A stretch of 64,000 nt of DNA from Drechmeria coniospora. Its lineage: Eukaryota > Ascomycota > Sordariomycetes > Hypocreales > Ophiocordycipitaceae. The stretch covers positions 1,674,001 through 1,738,000 of the forward strand of contig NC_054390.1 in NCBI RefSeq assembly GCF_001625195.1, in the 5' to 3' direction. This document shows, piece by piece, positions 41,851-53,665 of the stretch (within the stretch, counting starts at the first letter, position 1; each line of letters begins with the position of its first letter). Both the position numbers and the translations under genes were made by a program. The notes under the pieces were generated by a model that was not told where the DNA came from, ran no database searches, and saw nothing but the letters and a program-made list of their open reading frames with translations.

Positions 41851-44800
41851 CCTTAAAATCTAACTCTCTAAATATAATTTTAATTTAAAAGGCTACCTTT
41901 ACTACTATAAATATATATAAATTATTTAGTAAAACCTTTTAGCTAAAGTCTAGCAATAAGTTATAATATACTTTAAGGAAGGCTCCTGCATTAGTTACAA
42001 CCCGTTCTAATTTCTAACGTACCTTAAATCGGCTTATAGTAACCCCTACTGCTAGTAATTAGCGGTTGTTGAACTAAAGGATATTAAAGTTGTTCCTAGT
42101 ATTCCTTATATACTTTAAAGAGAAGCTTATACTAATAGGAGGGATATATTAGCCTAATAAGGTAAAACTTATAAAGCTCTATATTAAGCTAACTAAGAGA
42201 ATAAGGGACTATATCTTTTAGCGGGGGACTATAATAAATAACTACAATAAGGTAGTTAATATATATAAATAAATTGTATTTAAAATAGAATTATAATATA
42301 TAGAGGATAAAATTAAGGACCGGAATAGGCCTAGCTAAAGGATAGCTAGGGTAACCTCTTAACCCAATAAGGACAGCAATACCCTAATATTAAGGGTTAA
42401 TACGGTAGGCTTTAGGGCTACAGCCGGGCCTAAAGCGGCTATAACTAAGCCGATAACAAAAACAAACTAAGGCTAAGGTAGGCCCTAATAGTAGGCAAAA
42501 TAGGTTATACGGGAAGAGAGAGATAAGTATAAGGCGGCCGGTATATATATTTACTATAGGGAGGGAGGCTACTATATTTAATAATACCTATAATAAGCTA
42601 CTATTCTATATACCCTAGGGATAAGTATTTAGGCTACTTAAGGAGAAAAATATATTTATAAGGAACTAAAGACTAAGGAAAAGGAAGGAAATAAAGCGCC
42701 TTTAAGCTAAGTTTTATATAAAGGTATAAAGGGTTTATAGGTAAGCGGACTATAAGGAACTAAGGGAATTAGGAGACTAAGTTTAAAAAGATTATACTAA
42801 GGATAGATAAATTACTCTTTCTTATTACTATACTTATAAATTCTATAAGATTCCTTAATATTTAAATTAATAGTAGCTATAACTACTATAGGGCTATTAG
42901 TAAAAGAATAACCTAATACCTATAACTTAAGCTTATCCCTCTTCTAATAAAATAGCTACTCTAAATAGCTATTATAATATTTCGGTAAAATATAAGTAAT
43001 ACCCTTACCTACCCTATAATAATTAATATAGTCCGTATAATAATTAATATAAATAGCTAGAAGAGCTTAGTACTCCTATACGTTATCCTAGGCCTAAGTT
43101 AAAACGCTATACTAAGTTTACTATAGATAGAATACTAATAGGTTACCTTAAATATAATAGATTGGACCCTTTTAATTAGGGTAGTAGGTAACTAAATTAT
43201 ATAAGTAAATAATATCTACCCTTTTAATAGGTCCTAGGAAGTATACCTTACGTTAGTATAAACCTTTTTATAGAAATAATAGGGAGTACTAGTAGTAATA
43301 AGCTTATAAGAAATAGTAATAAAACTATAAAAAATAATACTATAAGTATCCGGAAGTATAAATATAATAGTAATAGCCCTACTTACTCTTTTAGTAACCC
43401 TTTAGGACTATACTAATCTCTTCGATAAGGAATAGGCCTTAGGCCTACTACTATACTAAGGCTCCTAAGACTACTATATCTAACTATAATAAAATAATAA
43501 GGGAGAAATACTATAGCTACCCTAGGGCCCCCTATATAATATACTATAAGACTAACTACTTAAAGTCTGTAAATAAATTATAGACCTACTAAATAAGGGA
43601 TAGATATAGGTAAGCTTATTAGTAGTAGTAGTACTAATACTACCTACTAAAAAAGAAAACAAAGGATAAAGGCTATATATAAACTACTAGGCCCTAAATA
43701 AAATTATACAATAGGATTACTACCTACTCCTACTAGTTAAAGAAACGCTCTACTTACTCTTAGGGGTATATTAGTTTACTAAACTAAACGTATAAGTAGT
43801 ATTCTATAAGTTATATATAGTACTAAAAGATGAACTACTTATAGTATTTTATATATAATTTAGCCTATTCGAATAGTTAGTTTATTCCTTTAGTCTAGCT
43901 AAAGTACTAGCTTTATTTTAAAGATATATTAATAAAATATTATAGGATAAATTAAGGGAGTAAGTTATAGCCTATCTAAATAATATCTTAATCTATACCT
44001 CCGGATTAAAGGCTAACTACCTTACTAAGGTTAGGGAAATCCTTAAGCAGCTTTAGGTAGTTAGTCTATACCTAGATCTCAATAAGTATGTATTTGCAAT
44101 AATAAAAGTTAAATACCTTAGGTTTATTATCTAAGTAGGCATTAAGGTTAGGCCTAACTTAGTAAAAATTACTATAATTTAAGAATAGTAACTACTTACT
44201 AAGGTAAGGGGGATCTAAAGCTTCCTAAGTTTTGCAAACTTCTACTATAAATTTATTCCTAATTTTGTAAGCCTTACGGAACTACTTATAGCCCTTATAG
44301 GGAGGGGTATACTATTTTACTAAGGACCTAAAAAAGATATAGCCTTTTAATCCCTTAAGTATACCTTTTCGTTATACCTAATCTTAATATAATAGGACCT
44401 AAATAGGAAGACTTTTATTAAGACTAATTGCTTAAGTAAGGCACTAAGTAAATACCTTTTGTAAATTAATAGTAAGGGGGTCCTATAACTAATAGCCTAC
44501 TACTTAGCTAAACTTATACTAGAAAAAAAGAATTATATAATCTATAATAAGGAACTTCTAGTAGTTATTAGCTATCTTAAGGTATAGTTAGTAGACCTAT
44601 AAGGCGTTATAGAACTATTTACTATTCTAACGGACTATAAGAACCTTAAATACTTTAGTAAACTATAGGAAATATTAAAATAATAAGTATAATAAGCGGA
44701 AGTCCTTATAAACTTTAATTACTTATTATAGTATAGACCGGGCTTATAAGTATAACGACTAAATATACTCTTGTATTAGGAATAGGACGAAAAGGATATA

Positions 44801-47800
44801 CTATACTTAGGATAAATACTTTAGTTAGTATTAATCTTTATACTATAGGAGGTACCTAAAGGCTAACCTATATAAGAAGGTCCTAACGCCTAGAATATAA
44901 TAATTATAAATATAGGAATAGATTAGGTAAATATAAGGACAAACTGGGCTCGGGCCGGCTATAAAGTACTAAGCACCTAAGATATAATAGCTATAGATAT
45001 AAGGGCGGACTAGGCCTATCTAGAGATAGAAGGGGGATAAGGAGCTATTAATATATTCTAATTACTTCTAGTAGTATAGGGATAATAGAAAGGGAAATAC
45101 TATTTCTATAGGATATACTAACTAACTACTCTTCCTAGAACCCTACCTATAAGAATTATAGGATTAGGTATTACAAAACGATATAATATATAAAGCTTAA
45201 CAATAAGTAGTTACAATAAGCGTATAGAAATTTCTAGTAGAAGTAAAAATAAAAGAATAAATAGCTAATTATACTATTAGTACCTATAGTACAATATACT
45301 ATAGGGGATACCTATAGTTACTAGCCTAGGAACTACTAATAATATAAATAATATAATAGGTATATAAATTACTTATATTAGGCTACCCTAGTTAAAACGG
45401 AATATTCTAGGTACTTTAGTAGGACTTCTACTAGGACGGTATATTATAGGATATAGTATAGTATATTCGGAATTACTATTACTACTAAAGCTATAAGAGC
45501 CGTCTATAGAGATAGGGACTCTTATAACTAATCTCCCTACTAAACTATTATTAGAAGTAAATATCGATTAACTTTATAACTAACCTATTAGTATAGAACG
45601 ATAAGGACCCCTAATTCTTAATAGTTATTATAAACTACCTCTCTAAATTTATTTAACTAAAGGTAATAACTATAATAAGTATAAAGGCTTATATAGAATA
45701 GTTTAAGACCTATTAGTAGTAATTTAGGGGTTTTCCTACCTAAATTATAATAAATTAGGGATTAAATTAGCTTAGTAAGTTCTAGATATCTCTATACTCC
45801 CTTATTAGTATAGAATAACTCCTATTAACTTTATACTACCCCTAGATAGATAGGGGTACTAAAAGGGTAAATTAAGAAATTTAAGCTACCCTATAGATCC
45901 TAATCTTATTTAAGTAATTTAACTAACCGGCCTATCTAACTACCTACTAGCTTACCCTAAATAATAGGAAGTCTTTAGTTATAGGAGTTAGCCTAAATAA
46001 GCTATTATTAGGCTATAAAATTAGTATAATACCTAGGGTAAAGGATAACTAGGTAAGTATAATAATACTAAAAGGGAGGGCTATTACTTTCCTATAATAC
46101 TTAAGGGAAGGAATAAAAATTATATAAGTAGCTATTACCTTTATATAATAATACTTATATAAGTTAGTAGTAGCTTTAGGTTACCTAGCAGAATAGTTCT
46201 AGGTAGGTAATAAGGTTTAGCTTAGCCTTAAATATATTAAAACTAATAAGCTATATAGGAAGCTAGACTAAGTAGCTTTTAAGTTTATAGTACTAGTAGT
46301 ACTAATACTACTTATAGTAATACTAGATATTCCTTAGGGCTTATACCCTACCTTTTATATAGACCTTATTAAAAGGGTAGTAAATAACTCCTTACCTAAT
46401 TAGGTAGTATAGGATTTAGAGCTAGACCTACTATTAGTCTAAAATAAGGATAGTACCTTATAAAAGGAATACTAAGTTAAATATATCCTTATAATAAGGG
46501 GGGCCTAAGGCCAAAGGGGATAATACAATACCCTTATAAAATAGCTAAGTTATAAATAACTAACCTAAGAACTAATAGAGGCCCTAGTATAAATAGAAGC
46601 CCTAAAGGAATTTATACAATAATAGGGAGATCCCTATATAAACGGTAGAGCGTAAGTAAGCTGTAAAATAAAATATAAAATTTTAAATATACTAAAGGAA
46701 AAAACTAACCCTAAAGCGCCCCTAAAAAGGGCCCGACCTAATACTACTATAAATATATACTAGCTATACTGCTTAAACTTATTAGTCTTTATATCCTTTT
46801 TACTTTTATCCTCCTTAGTATTCTCCTTAGGGAGGGTTTTAAAACTATCCGTTATAGTACTTAGGCGGGGGTAGAATATAACTAAGGGGGGTAGGGGTAG
46901 GGGTATAAAACAAAGGCGCTAGGTAATATAGGTAATATAAGGGGTAGAGGCAATAGGGTAGTATAATAAAGTTATATTATCTATATAGGATAGGCGTAAC
47001 CTACTATAATTATAGGTAATATAGGGAGTAAAGGGGGCGGGATAGTATAATAAGGGGGAACTATTTATATAAGACTTACGTAACTTATAGATATTGCAAT
47101 ATATCTTAGCTAAGGTAGCTACTAACTTAGTACTAATGCCCTCTTGTACCTACTAATAGTAGGTAAGACCGCATATATTACTCTAGATGCCTATTAGGGC
47201 CCGGGCTACCCCCTAAGCGAATATGCTAAGCTGCGTACTTAGTACGCTACCGGAACGGCTACTAGCCCGAGTCGGGGTTAAGGCGTTAGCGGTAAGGATA
47301 AGGGTGCGGTTTGGGTTATTATTATTAATAGCAGGGGGGGGGGGGAGATAATACTTAGTATAAGGGTAAGGGTATAAGCAGGGCATATAGGGGCAGGCTT
47401 TATTTCGGCTAGAGCTAGAGTATAAGCCTAAACCTAGCCTAGGGCCAAAAACTTAAGCAAGAGGATAGTATAAGCGCTCGGTATAGTTCTAACCTTAGGG
47501 TAGGCCTTAACTAGGATATAGATATTATACTAGGCGTAAGTATAAAGGTTATATAGGGTACAATATAGCTAAGGGCGTATAGTAAATAAATATAGTACCT
47601 AAACGTATTTAGTATATATATACGTATACGTACAGTAACTAGTACTACGGCCCGGTATATAGTTGTTACGGCTGCTAGTAATAAGGTAATTAATATAAGG
47701 GAGGTATATTCCGCGTACCTCCTCTAAAGGTATAAACTCCTTATTGGAGGAATTACCCTCTACTAAGTATTTACCTAGGGCGCAGTAATAGTCCGACTTA

Positions 47801-48540
47801 TTAGTATAATAGCCGTAATGCGGGCCTAAATAGTATCCAGGGGGGGGGGGGGGGAGTACCTATAGTAGTAAATATAATAGCAGTAATAGTAGTAACAAAA
47901 AGGTAAATAAGTCCTTTATAAGGGAGGAGTAATAGTAGTAAGAGTAGGATTAATAGTTCCTATTATTACTAGCTTATTAGCTAACGGCCCGAAGAATATA
48001 CAAAACGGCTCCAATAAGGAAGTAGTAACCTACCTTATAAGGAAGGAATAATAGTAATAAAGGAGTAAGTATATTAAAAGGTAGTAAAGGAGTTAATAAT
48101 AAATTATATAGTAAGAAGCTAGAAAATAAGTAGGTATAATAGTTAAAGGAAAGAAAAACAATAAAGTATAATAGGAAGGGAATAAAAAGGGAAATATAAA
48201 GGGAGTAGTAAGGAGGAAAAGCAAAATAATACTAAGTACCTTAAGTACCTAGGGAATACCTAAGGAGGGGATAAAGTAAGGTAGAGTTAGTTACCTTAGG
48301 TACCCGGTAAATACCTAAGGAGGGGCTAAGGTAGGGTAGAGTTAGTTACTTTAGGTAACTAGTAAGCTCCCGATAGGGGATAATATAAGGAGGAGGCCGT
48401 ATATACTTAGTACTTAACGAATACCCGAAAAAAAAAGTTTTTTTATAGGGAAGCTATAAATTAGAAAGCTAGCCTAGGGAAGGGTAGGTTAGCTATAGCT
48501 ATAGCTAGACTTTACTTTAAACGGGTAGAGTAAGATAGTA
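41851..48540 (+). pseudogene. Gypsy-X2 gag-pol remnant and 3' accessory region
   Basis: Plus-strand version of Gypsy-1, more decayed. It holds gag from about 41,900, protease box reading NSS at about 42,868 instead of DSG, reverse transcriptase with KLN (43,781-43,789) and YLNN (43,973-43,984), and integrase near 45,000-46,300 with TKRVN for the usual TERVN. From about 46,700 to 48,540 comes the 3' accessory region with the antisense frame (now minus strand), largely destroyed. Confidence 0.85.
47843..47854 (+). repeat. Short poly(G) run in the X2 accessory region
   Basis: A run of about 13 G sits where the Gypsy-1 accessory region has a C-rich proline-coding run (the strand is reversed here). 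A similar G run occurs near 47,336-47,345. Confidence 0.6.
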
Positions 48541-48712
48541 TATTATAGTATTGGGCTTAGCCTAATATGGGAGAACGAAGAGAACTAAGGGACCTACTAG
48601 GAAGAATATATATAACTAGAAGCCCTAGTTACTAAGTAGTTTTCCTATCCTTTAAGTCTTTTAATAAATATTATTAAGAGTCCTAAAGCAATCGCCTAGC
48701 GACTCTGTAATA
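48541..48712 (+). repeat. Gypsy-X2 3' LTR
   Basis: 172 bp, TATTATAGTATTGGGC to CTCTGTAATA, the same length as the X2 5' LTR. It is followed by AGGGA and then X1 leader/gag. Confidence 0.87.
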
Positions 48713-49060
48713 AGGGAAGCCTAAAGAAATTAACCTTTAGTAAGTTATAGAGGATATTATAGCAAAAGTCTATATTGAGTTTAGCTAAATATATACCTAA
48801 ATAGAAATATACTTTATTTAAATCTTAGCCCTATAGAAAAATAAATAGTAATAAGTATAATAGGACCTAAGGTACGTATTGGCTTAACTAATAAATACTT
48901 TAATAATTAACTCCTAGTAGGAATAGACTAAGAATAAGTTGAATATACTATAAGCCTATATTAAATATAAACTAATCCTAATTAGGGACCTATATAATAG
49001 TAATAAGGGTACCTTTATAGCCTAAAAGTTCTATATAAACTATAAGCTTTAGGTAACTAA
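48713..49060 (+). pseudogene. Gypsy-X1 gag N-terminus (continuation)
   Basis: Resumes X1 after the X2 insertion (AGGGA at 48,713-48,717). It corresponds to the first part of Gypsy-1 gag, up to the region encoding CIDRKLR, then is cut at 49,060 by Gypsy-3. ATG lost and many stops. Confidence 0.82.
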
Positions 49061-50387
49061 TATTAAGGAGTTATTAGGTAACTGCTCTAGGGCTCTTAAT
49101 AATATTTATTAAAAGACTTAAAGGAGGGAAAACTACTTAGTAACTAGGGCTTCTAGTTATATGTATACTTCTTAGTAGGTCTCTTAGTTCCCTTTATTCT
49201 TATATATTAGGCTAAGCCTAATACTATAATATATTGTTTTGCTCTGTTTGTTTAAAGTAAAGTTTATCTATTACTATAGCCGAACTACCCTTTCTTAGGT
49301 TAGCCTTCCTATTATTATAGCTTCCCTAAAAATTTTTTTTAATTAGTTAGGTATTTATTAGGCGTATAGTATATATAGCTTTCTCTTTACTTTATCTTCT
49401 CCCTAGGAGCTTACTAGTTACTTAGGGTAACTTACTTTATTTTACTTTAGCCCCTCCTTAGGTATTTACTAAGTACCTAAGGTATTTTGCCTTATTTTGC
49501 TTTTCCCCCTTACTAATCCCTTTATATTAACCTTTTTATTTCTTTCCTATTTATATTTTAATATTTCTTTTTCTTTTAACTATTATACTTACCTATTTTC
49601 TAGCTCCTTATTATATAATTTTATTATTAACCTTTTTACTACCTCTTACTATACTTTTTCTCTATTACTATTATTCCTTCCCTATAAGGTAGGTTACTAC
49701 TTCCTTATTATAGTCGTTTTATATATTTCTAGGGCAGTTAGTTAATAGACTGGTATTAGTAGGAACTATTAATTTCTCTCTTACTACTATTATTCCTCCC
49801 TTATAGAGGATTATTTACCTTTCTATTACTACTACTACTATTATATCTATTGCTATAGGTACTCCCCTCCCTCCCCCTGGATATAGTTTGGGCCCTTATT
49901 ATAGCTACTATACCGATAAGTCGGACTGCTATTATGCTTTAGGTAAATACTTAGTAAAGAGTAACTCTTCCGATAAGGAGTTTACGCCTTTAAAGAAGGT
50001 ATATAGAATATACCTTCCTTATATTAATTACCTTATTACTAGCGGCCGTAACGACAATATACTAGGCCGTAGTACTAGTTGCTGTATGTATATATATATA
50101 TATACTAAATATATTTAGGTACTATATTTATTTACTATATACCCTTAGCTATATTGCGCTTTATATAACCTTTATACTTATACCTAGTGCAATATTTATA
50201 TTTTAGTTAAGGCCTGCCCTAAGGTTAGGTTTATACCGAGTACTTATATTATACTCTTACTTAAATTTCTAGCCTTAGGCTAGGTTTAGGCTTATACTTT
50301 AGCTTTAGCTAAAATAAAGCTTACCCTTATATACCCTACTTATACCTTTACCCTTATACTAGGTATTATTTCCCCCCCTATTACTAT
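49061..50387 (-). mobile_element. Gypsy-3: 3' LTR and accessory region, cut by Copia-C
   Basis: Minus-orientation copy. LTR at 49,061-49,231 (171 bp, TATTAAGGAG to ACTATAATA), then the accessory region matching 31,194-32,345 of Gypsy-1, strongly RIP-mutated. The antisense frame is recognisable at 49,888-50,118 (YYTDKSD...ALGKYLVKSNSSDKEF). Interrupted at 50,388 by Copia-C; the remainder is expected right of the window. Confidence 0.85.
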
Positions 50388-51099
50388 TGTTAAAATACTA
50401 GTATTTATACTAGTAAGACTACCCAAATAGGATACTATCCTATTGTTACTAGTAGTACTACAACTAGTAAAGATACTGTACTATACTGCGAGTATTAGTA
50501 AGCATACCAAGTTAACCAATAGTATACAATATACTATTTCTCCAAACTACTACTCGGAACGACTAACGGTAGTACTACTACCGGCTAACTTACTACTACA
50601 ATACAACTTATATATATAGTAGCCAGTCGACTACAGGAGCCAATTGATTGGAATAATAATTACTGCTCTCCCAGTCGCTACTAGCTATTACCAGCCTATA
50701 GTACTACTGCGGGTAATTAAACTATTATACGACCGAAACAGCAATCAAACTATTATATAACTAAATAGGCAATCAAACTATTATACAACTAAACGGGCGA
50801 TTAAACTATAGTATAACTATATAGCTACAATCTAGACCTATACGGTACTACTCTATAGGCATAAATAGCCGTACTTCCCTTGCACTTTAGGTAAAAGAAT
50901 AATCGCATTTATTTATATAAATTGGTACTACTAAGTTTGCACTCTTGCCTAGTTACTAACTAGTACCCCTTATGCTATTACTAACAGCTTAATTAATTCC
51001 CTAGTCCGTGCGATATACTTCTACTACCCCTCCTCTTATATATCTAAATTGCAAGAGGTTATAAGCCCGGAAGGACTATAATTAATCCTCCGGAATTAA

Positions 51100-51780
51100 T
51101 CTATACAACTTACTAAGTCGCCTACTAGTACTACTAGTAAATTGCCCGAATCGATCTCTGTAACTTACTAAGCTACCTACTAGTACTACTGGTAACGATT
51201 AATCGAATCCTATAACTTACTAAGTTACCTACTAGTACTACTAGTAACAATTAATCGAATCCTGTAACTTACTAAGTTACCTACCAGTACGACTAGTAAC
51301 TCTTAGTCGAATCTGTAACTTACTAAGTTACCTACTAGCACAATTAGTAACTCTTAGTCACCAAACTACGGCTCCCCTAACTACTAGTACTACTAGTACA
51401 TTACCTACCAGTACTACTAGTAACTCTTAGTCACCAAACTACGGCTCCCCCAACTACTAGTACTACTAGTACGTTACCTACTAGTACTACTAGTAACTCT
51501 TAGTCACCAAACTATAGCTCCCTCAACTACTAGTACTACTAGTACGTTACCTACTAGTACTACTAGTAATCCTTAGTCACCAAACTACAGCTCCCCTAAC
51601 TACTAGTACTACTAGTACGTTACCTACTAGTACTACTAGTAATTCTTAGTCACCAAACTACGGCTCCCCTAACTACTAGTACTACTAGTACGTTACCTAC
51701 TAGTACTACTAGTAACGCTTAGTCTCTAAGCTATAGCTCCTTTCCCTACTAGTACTACTAGTAGGAGACCTAATTGCTAG
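51100..51780 (+). repeat. Copia-C leader array with exact 73-bp period
   Basis: CCAAACTA recurs at 51,361, 51,434, 51,507, 51,580 and 51,653, an exact 73-bp period. Each unit carries two palindromes of the TACTAGTACTACTAGTA type. To the left is a second repeat type with TTACTAAGTTACC, as in Copia-B. The leader is more than twice the length of that of Copia-A. Confidence 0.88.
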
Positions 51781-53449
51781 TACTACTAGCTAGGTAAGTA
51801 AGGTAAGATTTAAATCTAGTTACTAACTAAAAAATAAATCCCACTAACTAAGGTCAAAAGATTAACCTATTGGAGATTAAAAAATATCTACGGGTATAAC
51901 AAACGCAGATTAACAAACTATTATAGTAACTTAATACTGTTGTCTTATAGATACAGGAATAACTAAACGTTATTAAGTTAACACTTAGTACTAGTACTAC
52001 TATTACTAAGACAAAGGATACTTACTCTAACTATACCCTAAACAAAAAGGTATTTTAATTCCTAGAATATATAAAACTTAAAGGTACTAAGAACTATAAG
52101 TTATAGGAGTAATTCCTATTAATTTAACTCTAAGCTCTTAACCTAAAAGGCTTTCTAGACAAGCCCTTAATTACTTTTAGCTTTTTAAGTAGAAATTAAG
52201 CCAATTTACTTATACTACTACGGGATAGTTACTCGAAAGAAATCTTAGAATTAACTATATATATTAAAAATCTAGCCAATATTTTTATACTATTAAAAAA
52301 GCATTACTCTAAAGGTTACAAAGCCAAACGTTCTAACCTATATAAGGCCTACTATAACCTTATATTTAAGGGGTATAAAGGAATACTTTACGCATTTAAT
52401 ACTAAATTCAATAGTCGACTTACTAGGCTATAACTAGCCGGCGTAATAATTAATCCATTAGATCAAACTAACTATTACCTTACAATAGTTAAACCTATAT
52501 TTCTACAATAGGTCGCTATATAGAATAATACCCTTATATCTTCTTAAGCCCTAGGACTCTAAACGGATATCCTTAACCTGTAATATCTTATAGCTAACCT
52601 ACTAAAAGAAAATTAAAACTCTAGTACTACTGGATTAAATACATTTAGTTATTAGGTATCCTAAGTACCTAAGAAAAAGAAGAAAGAAAATAGATCTACT
52701 AAATCCTATTAACCTAGTTAATCTAAAACGAGCCAATCCAGCAAAACAAGCCAATCCAATAAATCCAACCAATTAACCAAGCAACCAAAGGATACTACTA
52801 GTTTCCTGGTTAGTAACTATAGCCTAACTGCCGGCTATATAGACTTACCTAATTCCTATTAAGAATCAGATGCCGATTCTAACTCTACATAAGAATTAGA
52901 AATATTACCTAATTTAGGTAATATTAGTATACTATATAGTATTACAAATACTAATATATACTATATAGGCCTACTTTACGATACTGGCTTAACCTACTAT
53001 TTAGTAAATAATCGGTCTAAGTTTACAACTTTTCGACTAATTGCAAAATCCCAGGCAAAACCAATTACTACTAAAGGTAGCCCAATATACCCTAGTAGAA
53101 TTAGAACTATAGAATTTATAGTATTAATTAATACTAATCCACTAACCTATAGTACTCTTATACTATAAGAGGCACTATATATTCCGAAACTAAAAGTTAA
53201 TATCCTTAGTAGGATACAATACTACGGATTAGGGGGAACGCTTATTAAGCAGTCCCTATATAACTCGAACCAAAAAATATATAGCCTACTTAACTTCTAG
53301 AGGTATAGCTTCTTCCTACAATAAGAAGGCCTAAATACGCCCTATCTAAGAAAACCAGACTTAGCTTACTCAAGCTACTATAGTAGCTATAGAATAGTAG
53401 TAGAAATTTCCTTACAGCAACCTTCCTAGGCCAACGAGGCAGAAGACTA

Positions 53450-53665
53450 GTTGGTACCTAAATCGGTACCCTAGTCGGTACCTAGATCGGTACTTAGGTC
53501 GGTACCTAGATCGGTGCCTAGGTCGGTACCTAAATCGGTACCTAGGTCGGTACCTAGATCGGTACCTAGGTCGGTACCTAGATCGGTACCTAGGTCGGTA
53601 CCTAGATTGGTACCTAGGTCGGTACCTAGATCGGTGCCTAGGTCGGTACCTAGTCCAGTACTAAG
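53450..53665 (+). repeat. 12-bp minisatellite in Copia-C (longest copy)
   Basis: About seventeen CGGTACCTAGAT / CGGTACCTAGGT units encode Pro-Arg-Ser-Val repeats. The antisense frame is a Leu-Gly-Thr-Asp repeat. Longer than in A, B and D. Confidence 0.87.

Larger units (their letters stand above)
30452..48712 (+). mobile_element. Gypsy-X2: chromodomain-type Ty3/gypsy element, plus strand, with nested insertions
   Basis: Delimited by 172-bp LTRs at 30,452-30,623 and 48,541-48,712 and an AGGGA duplication. Own sequence is 30,452-30,768 and about 41,850-48,712; the middle is element G with Gypsy-1 inside it. About 430 bp of X2 gag appear to be missing at the right junction with G, so the G insertion or a later deletion removed part of both. 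Very heavily RIP-mutated. Confidence 0.85.

Noticed and set aside
49497..49745. 82-codon Phe/Leu/Tyr-rich frame
   Set aside because: RIP-converted T-rich DNA of the Gypsy-3 accessory region; not a membrane protein.
51100..51780. CRISPR-like look of regular repeats
   Set aside because: A 73-bp direct tandem with no unique spacers in a retrotransposon leader of a eukaryote.
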